From NCBI GenBank assembly GCA_012522185.1, contig JAAYKY010000035.1, forward strand, positions 22,697-86,696: a stretch of DNA of 64,000 nt. The letters are read 5' to 3'. The notes under the pieces were generated by a model. The model was not told where the DNA came from. It ran no database searches and saw only the letters and a list, made by a program, of their open reading frames with translations. Each line of letters begins with the position of its first letter. The stretch's first letter is position 1. Positions 52,910 through 61,741 of this stretch are shown here, one piece after another. The translations under genes were made by a program, and so were the position numbers. The DNA is from Flavobacteriaceae bacterium (lineage in GTDB: Bacteria; Bacteroidota; Bacteroidia; Flavobacteriales; Weeksellaceae).

Positions 52910-53338
52910 ATGAAAAAGATTTTATTATATAGTTTGTTAATTTTTACATTCTTGAGCTGTCATCAAACCAAAAATATGAATGTACAGAGTCCAAATTCTG
53001 TTTCTCTTCATCATCTGAGTGAGGCGAGGGATTCCAAGCTAACGGTATTTTCATCGCATTTTATCATGGATGTTTATGGGGATATTTATCGCTATGATTT
53101 GGATTCTGCTAAATGGGTTGAACTCAATGAAATTCTGAACAAAGTTTCTGTAAAAGAACTTGCGGACTATAGTGCACCGGAAGTGAGTGGGAGATTGGTG
53201 GAAAGAGACTTAAAAAGTCAGATCAGCATTCAAACTCCGGATGGAGAGTTTGTTTCTCAAGAATTTTTAAATGAAAATGTTCCCGATGAATTGCGTGAGC
53301 TTTATAATTTTTTAAATTCCTTTTTCCCGGTTCTCTAA
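52910..53338 (+). CDS. Putative lipoprotein of unknown function
   Basis: A 142-residue protein with a lipoprotein signal (MKKILLYSLLIFTFLSC, lipobox Cys17). The mature part is mixed alpha/beta and acidic, without cysteines or known motifs; KWVELNEILNKVSVKELADYSAPEVSGR could be a helical bundle. It lies head-to-head with the metalloprotease gene (58 bases between) and its stop abuts that of mgsA (convergent, no gap). Role unknown. Confidence 0.8.
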   Translation: MKKILLYSLLIFTFLSCHQTKNMNVQSPNSVSLHHLSEARDSKLTVFSSHFIMDVYGDIYRYDLDSAKWVELNEILNKVSVKELADYSAPEVSGRLVERDLKSQISIQTPDGEFVSQEFLNENVPDELRELYNFLNSFFPVL

Positions 53339-53704
53339 TTACCCTAAATGATCGATTAAAAGAGAAGCCGTTGCGGGATTAGTGGCAAGCGGCACATTCC
53401 AAACATCACAAAGTCGCATGAGCATGGCAATGTCGGGTTCATGCGGATGACGGTCAAGGGGATCGCGAAAGAAAAAGACCATATTGGTTTTGCCTTCGGC
53501 GACTCTGGCGGCAATTTGTGCATCTCCTCCATGTGGCCCGGAAAGCATTTTTTGAACTTTAAGTCCGGTTTTCTCTACGAAACTTCCGGTGGTTCCCGTC
53601 GCAATTATCTGAACATCGTTGTTTTTGAGTTTGTCGAAATTTTGCATCAGGAAATTGACCATTTCAGCTTTTTTCCCGTCGTGTGCAATGATTGCAAGTT
53701 CCAT
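53339..53704 (-). CDS. mgsA: Methylglyoxal synthase
   Basis: MgsA converts dihydroxyacetone phosphate to methylglyoxal and phosphate, a bypass of lower glycolysis. The 121-residue chain is on the short side of the family. Motifs: AIIAHDGKKAEM, ATGTTGSFVEK, SGPHGGDAQIAARVAEGK with the catalytic Asp, and FFRDPLDRHPHEPDI. It lies 23 bases after the CCG gene and so appears to be the last gene of the amidase-mlaD-Fe/S-CCG run. Confidence 0.94.
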   Translation of the reverse strand: MELAIIAHDGKKAEMVNFLMQNFDKLKNNDVQIIATGTTGSFVEKTGLKVQKMLSGPHGGDAQIAARVAEGKTNMVFFFRDPLDRHPHEPDIAMLMRLCDVWNVPLATNPATASLLIDHLG

Positions 53705-53727
53705 AATCCGAAAATATTCGATTAATC

Positions 53728-54510
53728 TTATAAATCCTCTGCTTCCGCAATCAATTCCGCCAAATCTTTGACCAGTACTTCGGCTTCTTTGTTCTTGCTT
53801 TTCACGCCGTCAGTCATCATCGTATTACAGAACGGACAACCGGTTGCGATGATTTGGGGTTGGATTTCCAGTGCTTCTTCGGTTCTTTCTACGTTGATGT
53901 CTTTTCTGCCCGGCTCCGGTTCTTTGAACATTTGTGCTCCTCCGGCTCCACAGCAAAGTCCGCGAGTGCGGCAGCGTTTCATTTCCACAAGTTCGGCATC
54001 TAATTTCTCAATCAATGTACGCGGTGCTTCGTAGATATTATTACCTCGTCCTAAATAACAGGGATCGTGGAAAGTGATTCGTTTTCCTTTGAAAGGTTTA
54101 TTTCCTTCGATGGTTAATTTTCCTTCGTTAATGAGTTTTTGAAGGAACTGGGAATGGTGAAGCACTTCGTAATTTCCGCCCAGCGAAGGATATTCGTTTT
54201 TCAGTGTATTGAAACAGTGCGGGCAAGTCGTGACGATGGTTTTGATTTCGTAGGCATTCAGCACTTCGATGTTCATCATGGCCTGCATTTGAAAGGCAAA
54301 TTCATTTCCGGCTCTTTTGGCCGGATCGCCTGTACAACCTTCTTCGGTTCCCAAAACGGCGAATTCGGTTCCTACTTTGTTCAGAATTTTCACAAATGCG
54401 CGTGTAATTTTTTTGGCTCTGTCGTCGAAACTTCCGGCACATCCCACCCAGAATAAAACTTCCGGTTGTTTGCCTTCTGCCATATATTGCGCCATTGTTT
54501 TTACTTCCAT
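53728..54510 (-). CDS. CCG-domain iron-sulfur protein (heterodisulfide reductase subunit B / LutA-like)
   Basis: A 260-residue protein with two cysteine-rich CCG domains: the first with EEGCTGDPAKRAGNEFA and TTCPHCFNTL, the second with HDPCYLGRGN, LCCGAGGAQMF and ATGCPFCNTMM. In relatives such domains ligate a noncubane or 4Fe-4S cluster and act in heterodisulfide, lactate or glycolate oxidation. It follows a membrane 4Fe-4S protein by 18 bases, and the pair likely forms one complex. The electron donor and acceptor are unknown. Confidence 0.9.
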   Translation of the reverse strand: MEVKTMAQYMAEGKQPEVLFWVGCAGSFDDRAKKITRAFVKILNKVGTEFAVLGTEEGCTGDPAKRAGNEFAFQMQAMMNIEVLNAYEIKTIVTTCPHCFNTLKNEYPSLGGNYEVLHHSQFLQKLINEGKLTIEGNKPFKGKRITFHDPCYLGRGNNIYEAPRTLIEKLDAELVEMKRCRTRGLCCGAGGAQMFKEPEPGRKDINVERTEEALEIQPQIIATGCPFCNTMMTDGVKSKNKEAEVLVKDLAELIAEAEDL

Positions 54511-54528
54511 CTCGCTTCCTTTAATATT

Positions 54529-55857
54529 TTAATCTTTTGCCCAATTCAGTCGATCCTGTTGGTTGAACTGCCAAGGGGCACTGTTGTTTTCTATGTTGGA
54601 CATCATCAGATTTAATTCCTGTGGTGCCGCTGATTCTTCCATGACCAAGTATCTTCTCAAATCCATGATGATCGACAAAGGGTCGATGTTAATCGGGCAG
54701 GCTTGTGTACAAGCGTTACAAGTTGTACATGCCCAAAGTTCTTCCGCAGAAATATAATCATGAACCAATTTCTTTCCGTCGTCCTCCCATTTTCCTTTTT
54801 CGTCGATGATTTTACTGACATCCTCGATTCTGTCGCGGGTGTCCATCATGATTTTTCGGGGCGATAGTTTTTTGCCGGTGATATTGGCCGGACACTCGGC
54901 TGTACAACGACCACATTCGGTACAAGTATAAGCATTTAGCAATTGGACGCCGTTTAGGTCAAAGATATCTTTGGCTCCGAAAGTTTCTGGTTCTGTCATT
55001 TCGGTTCCTTCCGGTGGTGCTGCAAATGGATCAGCGTTGGGGTCCATCATCAATTTGACCTCGTTTGTTACCGATTCTAAATTGTTGAATTCTCCTTTTG
55101 GTTTTAATTTGGAGAAATAGGTATTGGGAAATGCCAGAATGATATGCAGGTGTTTTGAATAATAGAGATAATTCAGGAAGAATAAAATCCCTACGATATG
55201 GAACCACCAGCAAATTCTTTCGATGATGATAAGTGTGGATTCACTTAAACCACTTAGCAAAGGTTCGGTCAGCCATCCACTGATGAGGAAACTTCCGGTT
55301 TGAGTATAACCTTCGGCGCCTAAATTTTGCAAGGCGGCATCGGCTCCGTTCATAGTAAGAAGTGCCACCATAAATGCGATTTCCATATAAAGGATGTAAT
55401 TCGCATCGGCTTTAGGCCATCCTTTCATTTCGGGATTCAGGAAACGTCGAACTTTGACGATGTTTCGGCGAATCAGGAAAATGATACAGGAAATCATCAC
55501 CATAAAGGCGAGGAATTCAAAGAATCCGATCATGGCGGTGTAAAATCCTCCGAGGAAACTTAAGACCCGATGTGTTCCGAAAATTCCATCGATGAGAATT
55601 TCCATCACTTCGATATTGATCAATAGAAAGCCGACATACACAAATCCGTGTAGTATGGCGGGAATGGGACGTACGCCCATTTTTCCTTGTCCGAGTGCGA
55701 CCCGGAACATGGTTTTCCATCTTTCACCGGGGTTGTCAAATCGGTCGATTGGCTTTCCGAGTTTGATGTTTCGAATGATCTTTTTTAGGTTTCGGCTAAA
55801 AAACCATATCGCATATCCCAATATCAGGATAAAAATGATGTTGTCTATGTACTGCAT
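54529..55857 (-). CDS. Membrane protein with 4Fe-4S dicluster domain
   Basis: A 442-residue protein. The N-terminal about 240 residues contain about five membrane segments (for example IDNIIFILILGYAIWFF, IPAILHGFVYVGFLLI, EFLAFMVMISCIIFLI), as in cytochrome b-type or nitrate reductase gamma-like subunits. The C-terminal half holds two 4Fe-4S motifs, CTECGRCTAECP and CTTCNACTQACP, at about 313-324 and 379-390. It starts 3 bases after mlaD and is 18 bases before the CCG gene. Haem-ligand histidines are not assigned. It is expected to move electrons across or along the membrane. Confidence 0.9.
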   Translation of the reverse strand: MQYIDNIIFILILGYAIWFFSRNLKKIIRNIKLGKPIDRFDNPGERWKTMFRVALGQGKMGVRPIPAILHGFVYVGFLLINIEVMEILIDGIFGTHRVLSFLGGFYTAMIGFFEFLAFMVMISCIIFLIRRNIVKVRRFLNPEMKGWPKADANYILYMEIAFMVALLTMNGADAALQNLGAEGYTQTGSFLISGWLTEPLLSGLSESTLIIIERICWWFHIVGILFFLNYLYYSKHLHIILAFPNTYFSKLKPKGEFNNLESVTNEVKLMMDPNADPFAAPPEGTEMTEPETFGAKDIFDLNGVQLLNAYTCTECGRCTAECPANITGKKLSPRKIMMDTRDRIEDVSKIIDEKGKWEDDGKKLVHDYISAEELWACTTCNACTQACPINIDPLSIIMDLRRYLVMEESAAPQELNLMMSNIENNSAPWQFNQQDRLNWAKD

Positions 55858-55860
55858 AAA

Positions 55861-56820
55861 CTAGTCTTCTTTAGGCTCTGCCTGCTTTTTCCCAAAGATA
55901 GAAAATTGTACATATCTGTTGGGGTTTTCTTTCAGGTCGTAGAGTAATTCGTCAAGAGTTTTGGAAGTTCGGGTGAGATTATCATATAGTTCACGATCGT
56001 TCAAAAGCGCTCCCATAGTGCCCTCGCTATTGTTTATATTGTCTAATGTTGAATTTAATTTCACGGAAGCTTCTTCAAAATTGGCTATAATTTTTTCTAA
56101 TTCTAAATTATTCATTTTATCGGCTACCAGTCCAAATTTGTCCATTGCTTGTTCGGCCGAAGCGAGTGTGCTTTTCAATTGAACATTATTATCAAGAATT
56201 AATTGATTAGCGGCATCGGAAGTTTTGGTCAGTGATTGGGAAGTTTGTCCGAAGGAAACCAGGGTTGCATCCAGACTTTTCAGAATTTGCTTCAGGTTTT
56301 GACGATTTTCTTCATCGAGCATTTTGTCCACGCTTCCCATGGTTGAATTAAAAGTTACCAGCAAAGAGTCTAGTCTTTGTTTGGTTGGTTCTAATTCTTT
56401 TGAGAAAACATCGGTCAAAGAAGATTTCACCGTTCCTCGAAGTGTATCTCCACTTTCGGCTTTTCTACCTTCGTAATTCAGCAATAGACGAATTTCCGTC
56501 CCGGACATAAGTCCTGGTTCATGGATTTCGGCCAAGGTTTCGGTTGAAAAATCTATATCTCGATCGAGTTTTATGGTAACTACAAAATAGATAGGACTTA
56601 CATTGTCTATGATTTTAATATCATCTACGCGTCCAATTCTCAATCCGTTTACAGTCACAGGTTTTGAGGGTGCTAACCCACTTACGTTCTCGTATTTCAC
56701 ATAGTAAGTATTTCCTCCTGCAAAGAGGTTTTTTCCTTTTAGGAAGTTATAGAGTGCATAAAAGGCTACCAAGGTAACGATTACGACAAATCCTGTTTTC
56801 ACTTCTTTGGTGATTCTCAT
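55861..56820 (-). CDS. MlaD/MCE family lipid transport protein
   Basis: A 319-residue protein anchored by one N-terminal helix (about 10-28, TGFVVIVTLVAFYALYNFL), followed by an MCE domain (about 36-115: GLAPSKPVTVNGLRIGRVDDI, LMSGTEIRLLLNYEG) and a long helical C-terminal part, coiled-coil-like. MCE proteins ferry phospholipids between membranes with an MlaFE-type ABC transporter. The ATG at 56820 (MRITKEVKTGF) is used; another ATG 2 codons upstream is equally possible. No MlaF or MlaE is adjacent. Confidence 0.92.
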   Translation of the reverse strand: MRITKEVKTGFVVIVTLVAFYALYNFLKGKNLFAGGNTYYVKYENVSGLAPSKPVTVNGLRIGRVDDIKIIDNVSPIYFVVTIKLDRDIDFSTETLAEIHEPGLMSGTEIRLLLNYEGRKAESGDTLRGTVKSSLTDVFSKELEPTKQRLDSLLVTFNSTMGSVDKMLDEENRQNLKQILKSLDATLVSFGQTSQSLTKTSDAANQLILDNNVQLKSTLASAEQAMDKFGLVADKMNNLELEKIIANFEEASVKLNSTLDNINNSEGTMGALLNDRELYDNLTRTSKTLDELLYDLKENPNRYVQFSIFGKKQAEPKED

Positions 56821-56862
56821 CTTCATATAAATTTGCCCAAAAATAATACTATTTTCGAGTTG

Positions 56863-58158
56863 TTATTCTATTAATTTCTGTCCGTCAAAGGTCACGATAA
56901 ATGCGGATTTAAACCCTCTGTCTTGGACTAATTTTAAATCTTTGAGCGCTTCTTCATAGGTTTTTGAATAACCGTAGAAATAGAGATGTAGGTTGCCTTT
57001 TTTGACTCGATGTACATTTTTGAGTCCTCCGAATTTATTGTCACGGTCTCTGTATCTTCGATTGGAAGCTAGGAATTGAATTTTATAATTTTGGTTTCCT
57101 TCCAATTTTTCATTGTTGACAAAATCCACAACGAAGGCATCTTTGAATCCTTTTCGTTTCACGTAATTCAGGAGTTCATCTCTTTCGGAAGCAAGGTTTG
57201 TGTTTCCATAATAATATTTGTAAAGCTCTCCTACTTGTACGACTTCGACTCCTGTGAGTCCGTTCAATTGTTTGGCACTTGGGCTGTATTTGTTTTTGGA
57301 AACTAAGATTTGAATTTTAAATGTTTTTCCAACGACCGGTTTTTCGGGTTCTTTTGGTTTTTCTTCTTCTTGTGGAATTGTTTTTCGGTCGTATTCTTTT
57401 TTGAATTTCTCAAATGCTTCGAACAAACTTTCGGTCATTTTCTGTTTTCCTTGTTCCGATGCCAGGAAAGTTCCTTCGTCTTGGTTGGAAATAAATCCGA
57501 GCTCAACCAAAACAGCGGGAGAGGCATTGGTACGCAGAACGTGAAAGTTCGCTTGTTTTACACCTCTACTTGATCGTCCGTTTTTCACGAATTCATCTTC
57601 CACCAATTGTGCAAATCGTATGCTTTGGTCTTTATAAGCGGAGAACATAATATCAAATGCAATCACGGCCTCGGGATCATCTGGATCGAATTTCTGGTAT
57701 TTTTCCTGATTGTCTTCCAAGAGGATTACACTGTTTTCTCGTTTGGACACTTCCATGGTTTCTTGGCTACGGCTCAAACCCATCACAAAGGTTTCGGTTC
57801 CATAGGGGCTGCGATTTGTCACAGCATTGCAATGAATGGAAACAAAGAGATTGGCATGGTTTCGATTGGCGATTTGGGTACGTTCCCAAAGTTCGAGGAA
57901 GACATCAGTTTTTCGTGTATAAATTACTTTTACATCCTTAAAGTTTTTCTCAATCATCTTTCCAAATCGGAGTGAAACGTCCAAAACAATGTCTTTTTCA
58001 TTTTGAACTACTCCCCTTGCTCCTGAGTCTTTTCCACCATGTCCTGGATCGATTACAATGACAAAATCTTGCTTGGTTTGAGCAAAAGAATTCATTCCTG
58101 AAAACAGGATAAATAGAAATACGAATAAAATTTGTTTGTTAATCCTTGTTAATCTCAT
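56863..58158 (-). CDS. N-acetylmuramoyl-L-alanine amidase with SPOR-like repeats
   Basis: A 431-residue amidase_3 enzyme. From ATG 58158 there is a signal peptide (residues 1-26, ending SFAQ). Zinc ligands are His40 (IDPGHGGKD), Glu54 (VQNEKDIVL) and His109 (VSIHCNA), with the catalytic Glu in VLVELGFISN. After about residue 270 come two SPOR-like repeats: TFKIQILVSKNKY, GNTNLASERDELLNYVKRKGFKDAFVV, and QNYKIQFLASNRRY, FYGYSKTYEEALKDLKLVQDRGFKSAFIV. SPOR domains bind denuded glycan at division sites. It is the first gene of the run with mlaD, and is divergent from lptD. Confidence 0.94.
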   Translation of the reverse strand: MRLTRINKQILFVFLFILFSGMNSFAQTKQDFVIVIDPGHGGKDSGARGVVQNEKDIVLDVSLRFGKMIEKNFKDVKVIYTRKTDVFLELWERTQIANRNHANLFVSIHCNAVTNRSPYGTETFVMGLSRSQETMEVSKRENSVILLEDNQEKYQKFDPDDPEAVIAFDIMFSAYKDQSIRFAQLVEDEFVKNGRSSRGVKQANFHVLRTNASPAVLVELGFISNQDEGTFLASEQGKQKMTESLFEAFEKFKKEYDRKTIPQEEEKPKEPEKPVVGKTFKIQILVSKNKYSPSAKQLNGLTGVEVVQVGELYKYYYGNTNLASERDELLNYVKRKGFKDAFVVDFVNNEKLEGNQNYKIQFLASNRRYRDRDNKFGGLKNVHRVKKGNLHLYFYGYSKTYEEALKDLKLVQDRGFKSAFIVTFDGQKLIE

Positions 58159-58200
58159 TATACAGCCACAATTTTTGATTACTTTTGACACGATTTAGCG

Positions 58201-58208
58201 CAAAAATA
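58201..58208 (-). promoter_or_regulatory. Candidate -7 promoter element of the amidase gene
   Basis: The minus strand reads TATTTTTG in the 61-base divergent region with lptD, about 43 bases before the amidase ATG. Confidence 0.35.
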
Positions 58209-58219
58209 AGTTTATTAGT

Positions 58220-60832
58220 TTGCATAAAAGATTTTTTAAATATCTATTTGCATTAATTTTTCTACTGCTTTTCAACAGCCAGGCTTTTTCCCAAGTCGAA
58301 CCTGAACCTACGGAAAGGACTGAAACTGCTAATGCTGTGGTGGATACTATCAAAATTGATACCGTTCGAGAAGAGCGGTTAGAAGATATTTTGGTATATA
58401 ATTCGGATGATCAAATTCACGAATGGAAAAATAAAATGAGTTATTTACTTCGGAATGCCATTGTTCAATATACAGATATGGAAATCCATGCGGATTATAT
58501 TGAGATCAATTGGGAGACCGGCGATGTTTATGCGGATGGTAAGAGAGACTCCATCGGAATGATAGTTGAGCCTACTATTTTCAAACAAGGAGGTCAGGAA
58601 TACGAACAGCATAGTTTCAAAATTAATTTCAAAACCAAAATCGGGGTCGCTTACAATGTTCGGATTACGGAAGGCGAAGGTGTGCTTGTCGGGGATCGTG
58701 TAAAACGAGCCAATGACAGTACCATGTACGTACGTGGAGCGGATTATACGACGGACACCTATTTCATTGAGCGAAAGACCGACGAACCGGATTATGTTTT
58801 GCGAACGCAAACGGCCAAATACATTGACGGCAAAAACAAAGCGATGGTTACGGGGCCGATTAATATGCGGATTTACGATGTTCCTACTCCCTTGACATTG
58901 CCTTTTGCTTATTTACCGATGGGTGAAAACCGTTCGGCGGGGATTATCATTCCTTCTTTTGGGGAACGCAGCGATGTAGGTTTCTTTTTGGAGGGCGGTG
59001 GATTTTATCTTCCGATTGGGGATTACATTGATTTGGCGGTTACCGGAGAGGTTTATACAAAGGGAAGTTGGGGAATTCACACCAATTCCACTTATCGAAA
59101 AAGGTATCGCTACAGTGGTGGATTCCGTTTTGATTATGAAAACCGTGTGACGGGTATCAAAGGACTGGATAATTACAGTAAAATGACCAATTACCGATTG
59201 AATTGGAGTCATTCTCAGGATCCTAAAGCCAATCCGAATTTGATTTTTTCTGCCAATGTCAATTTGACGAGTTCACAGTATTTCCGAGAAAGCATCAACA
59301 ATGCGAATATTATCAACGGAGATGTTTACACCAATTCGACTTCTTCTTCGATTTCGGTGAATAAAACATTTCCCAATTCTCCTTTCTCACTTTCGGTGGT
59401 GGCTTCACATCACCAAAACAACAATCGAAGCACAAATGAGCCCGCTTCGATGCAATTTGTTTTGCCACAACTGACCTTTAATATGAGTCGGATTTATCCT
59501 TTCGCTCCCAAAGTGGGCAGTAAAAAAGGCTTGATCAAGAATTTGGGGGTGGGTTATAATTTAAACCTTGTCAATAACATCAACACGAATGAGGATGATG
59601 CATTCACGGATCGAATGTGGGAGGACGCAAAAAACGGCGCTCGCCATCGATTGGATTTGAGTACCGGTGTCACTTTGGGAAATTATTTCCCGGTAAGTTT
59701 CAATGCATCTTATGATGAGGTTTGGTATTTGAAAACCCTGGGCAGAGAATTCGATCAGGAGGAACAAGAAGTTGTGACCTATGATATCAATGGTTTTGAT
59801 TCTTACCGGACTTTTAGCATGGGCGCTTCCGTTTCCACGAATCTTTATGGAACTTATATAGCTCCGGAGGGAAAAGATGCGTTGATTCAAGGGATTCGTC
59901 ATGTGATTTCCCCTACGGTTGGTTTGAATTATCGCCCGGATTTTGCTTCGGAGGAATGGGGTTATTATGATTATTATCGGGGTGCTGATGGAAGAAAGGT
60001 GTTGTATTCTCGTTTTCAAGAGGGTGTTTTTGGCGCACCTTCGATGGGTCAAAGTGCGGCAGTAAATTTTGGTTTGCGCAATAATTTAGAAATGAAAGTT
60101 CGTTCGAAAAAGGATTCGACAGGTTATAATAAAGTCAAGATTTTCGAATATTTGGACATCAGTTCTTCTTATAATCTTGCTGCTGATGAATTCAAATTGG
60201 CACCGATTAATATTTCGGGGATGACGCGGTTGTTTAATCAGCAATTGAATTTACAATACCGTGCGACCTTTGATCCCTACAAGGTTGTATTTGAAGAAGG
60301 CGAAGAAATCGGAAGAAGGATTGATGAAATTGGCGGATTTCGATTGGCGAGTTACAATATTAATTTCGGATATAGTTTTGACAACAGCACCTTTGGCGGT
60401 CGGGATTTGGAGTCAGAGAATTTCCAAAAGCGCGGGAGTGTCCGAAACGAGAATTTTTATTTTGACGAATATGATTATGCGCACTTTAGTATTCCTTGGC
60501 GATTGGGTGTTTCCTTTAATCATAGTTATTTCCGTGGCAATACCAGAACGGGAACCAATACAACGGTTTTGGCTTTGAATGCTTCGATTTCTCCTTCGCC
60601 TTATTGGAGTTTGAGTACTTCGACCTCTTATGATTTCCGGTCGAAAGAATTTTCTCAGGCTCGAATTTCATTTAACCGAGATTTGCGAAGTTTTAATTTA
60701 TCCTTTTCTTGGGTTCCTTTTGGTCGTTACAAAACTTGGGATTTCTTCATCGGGATCAAAGCCAATATCTTGAAAGATGCGGTGAAGTATGATCAGAACG
60801 CTTCCACTTTACTTAGAAATTCTAACTTTTAA
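58220..60832 (+). CDS. lptD: LPS-assembly protein LptD, TTG start
   Basis: LptD is the outer-membrane beta-barrel that inserts LPS. The 870-residue chain starts at TTG 58220 (MHKRFFKYLFALIFLLLF, signal peptide ending AFSQ); no ATG is available near the start. The N-terminal periplasmic part (about 40-230) includes ADYIEINWETGDVYADGKRD, of the jelly-roll LptD/OstA type, then a long alternating beta pattern with aromatic residues to the end. The family signature LPFAYLPMGENRSAGIIIPSFGE is present. Convergence on LPS genes elsewhere in the window is notable. Confidence 0.92.
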   Translation: MHKRFFKYLFALIFLLLFNSQAFSQVEPEPTERTETANAVVDTIKIDTVREERLEDILVYNSDDQIHEWKNKMSYLLRNAIVQYTDMEIHADYIEINWETGDVYADGKRDSIGMIVEPTIFKQGGQEYEQHSFKINFKTKIGVAYNVRITEGEGVLVGDRVKRANDSTMYVRGADYTTDTYFIERKTDEPDYVLRTQTAKYIDGKNKAMVTGPINMRIYDVPTPLTLPFAYLPMGENRSAGIIIPSFGERSDVGFFLEGGGFYLPIGDYIDLAVTGEVYTKGSWGIHTNSTYRKRYRYSGGFRFDYENRVTGIKGLDNYSKMTNYRLNWSHSQDPKANPNLIFSANVNLTSSQYFRESINNANIINGDVYTNSTSSSISVNKTFPNSPFSLSVVASHHQNNNRSTNEPASMQFVLPQLTFNMSRIYPFAPKVGSKKGLIKNLGVGYNLNLVNNINTNEDDAFTDRMWEDAKNGARHRLDLSTGVTLGNYFPVSFNASYDEVWYLKTLGREFDQEEQEVVTYDINGFDSYRTFSMGASVSTNLYGTYIAPEGKDALIQGIRHVISPTVGLNYRPDFASEEWGYYDYYRGADGRKVLYSRFQEGVFGAPSMGQSAAVNFGLRNNLEMKVRSKKDSTGYNKVKIFEYLDISSSYNLAADEFKLAPINISGMTRLFNQQLNLQYRATFDPYKVVFEEGEEIGRRIDEIGGFRLASYNINFGYSFDNSTFGGRDLESENFQKRGSVRNENFYFDEYDYAHFSIPWRLGVSFNHSYFRGNTRTGTNTTVLALNASISPSPYWSLSTSTSYDFRSKEFSQARISFNRDLRSFNLSFSWVPFGRYKTWDFFIGIKANILKDAVKYDQNASTLLRNSNF

Positions 60833-60840
60833 AACTTGAT

Positions 60841-60848
60841 TATATTTG
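60841..60848 (+). promoter_or_regulatory. Candidate -7 promoter element of ridA
   Basis: TATATTTG, about 61 bases before the ATG. No -33 TTG at the usual spacing. Confidence 0.35.
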
Positions 60849-60909
60849 CAATTCCTTTCTTTGTGAGCAAGGAAATTAATTTATATTTCATACATCAAAT
60901 ACATCTATA

Positions 60910-61287
60910 ATGAAAAAAACTATACATACCTCTCAAGCACCTCAGGCCATCGGTCCTTATAGTCAAGCGGTTCGCTTCCATGATTTATTATTTATTTCGG
61001 GACAGATTCCAGCGAATCCGCAGACGAGGGAAATCGTTTCAGAAATCTCTGAAGCCACGCATCAAGTGATGAAAAATCTGGAAGCCATCCTGATCGAAGC
61101 CGGTGCCAATTTTTCAAATGTTTTGAAAACCACTATTTTTTTGAAGGACATGAATGACTTTGCAGTGGTCAATGAAATTTATGCTTCCTATTTTGAGGAT
61201 GGCGTTTATCCTGCTCGTGAAACGGTTCAGGTGGCTAAATTGCCGAGTGATGTCAAAGTTGAGATTTCAATGATTGCCCAGTTTTAA
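60910..61287 (+). CDS. ridA: RidA family enamine/imine deaminase
   Basis: RidA hydrolyses reactive 2-aminoacrylate and similar intermediates of PLP enzymes. The 125-residue protein has the usual IGPYSQAVRF and ISGQIPANPQT, the catalytic Arg in YPARETVQVAKLPSD, and VEISMIAQF at the C-terminus. It lies 77 bases after lptD with its own -7 element and 7 bases before a membrane-protein gene. Confidence 0.94.
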   Translation: MKKTIHTSQAPQAIGPYSQAVRFHDLLFISGQIPANPQTREIVSEISEATHQVMKNLEAILIEAGANFSNVLKTTIFLKDMNDFAVVNEIYASYFEDGVYPARETVQVAKLPSDVKVEISMIAQF

Positions 61288-61294
61288 AATTATC

Positions 61295-61741
61295 ATGGGG
61301 ACGATATTAAGAAACTTTTTTGCTGTACTACTTGGCCTTGCTGTGGCGATGGCGATCATCACTTTTGGAATTACACTTAATGATAACTGGATTGAATATG
61401 ATTATTCTCGTTTTCCTTATGAGCATTGGAATCGAGTGATAAAGTACGCAGCTCGTACGCCGGAAATTCGGGATGAATTTTTCCTTGCACTTTTATTTTC
61501 CAACGGTGTGGGAGCAATTTTCGGTGGATTGGTCACTGCGATTATTGTCCCCAAAGCCAAGAAAGCCTATGCTGTTTTTGTCGGCTTCATTTTATTTCTG
61601 ATTGCCTTAGGCGATGTGATTTTCACGGCTTATCACCCGACTTGGTACGAAATTTCCATCCTTCCGGTTCTTTTCTTCTTTTCTTGGTTGGGCGGACTTG
61701 TTACAGATTTGGTGTCGAAGAAACTGGCTCAGCTGAAATAA
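61295..61741 (+). CDS. Small multipass membrane protein of unknown function
   Basis: A 148-residue protein with four membrane segments (about 5-25, 65-85, 90-110, 117-137), with the patterns GLAVAMAIITFG, LLFSNGVGAIFGGLVTAI and WLGGLVTDLVSKKL. The ATG at 61295 is chosen over a TTG 7 codons earlier. It follows ridA by 7 bases and overlaps the convergent hydroxylase gene by 41 bases. I do not recognise the family. Confidence 0.8.
   Translation: MGTILRNFFAVLLGLAVAMAIITFGITLNDNWIEYDYSRFPYEHWNRVIKYAARTPEIRDEFFLALLFSNGVGAIFGGLVTAIIVPKAKKAYAVFVGFILFLIALGDVIFTAYHPTWYEISILPVLFFFSWLGGLVTDLVSKKLAQLK

Noticed and set aside
59561..60052. 163-codon minus-strand frame in lptD
   Set aside because: Antisense to LptD; low-complexity Arg/Ile/Thr make-up typical of reverse frames.
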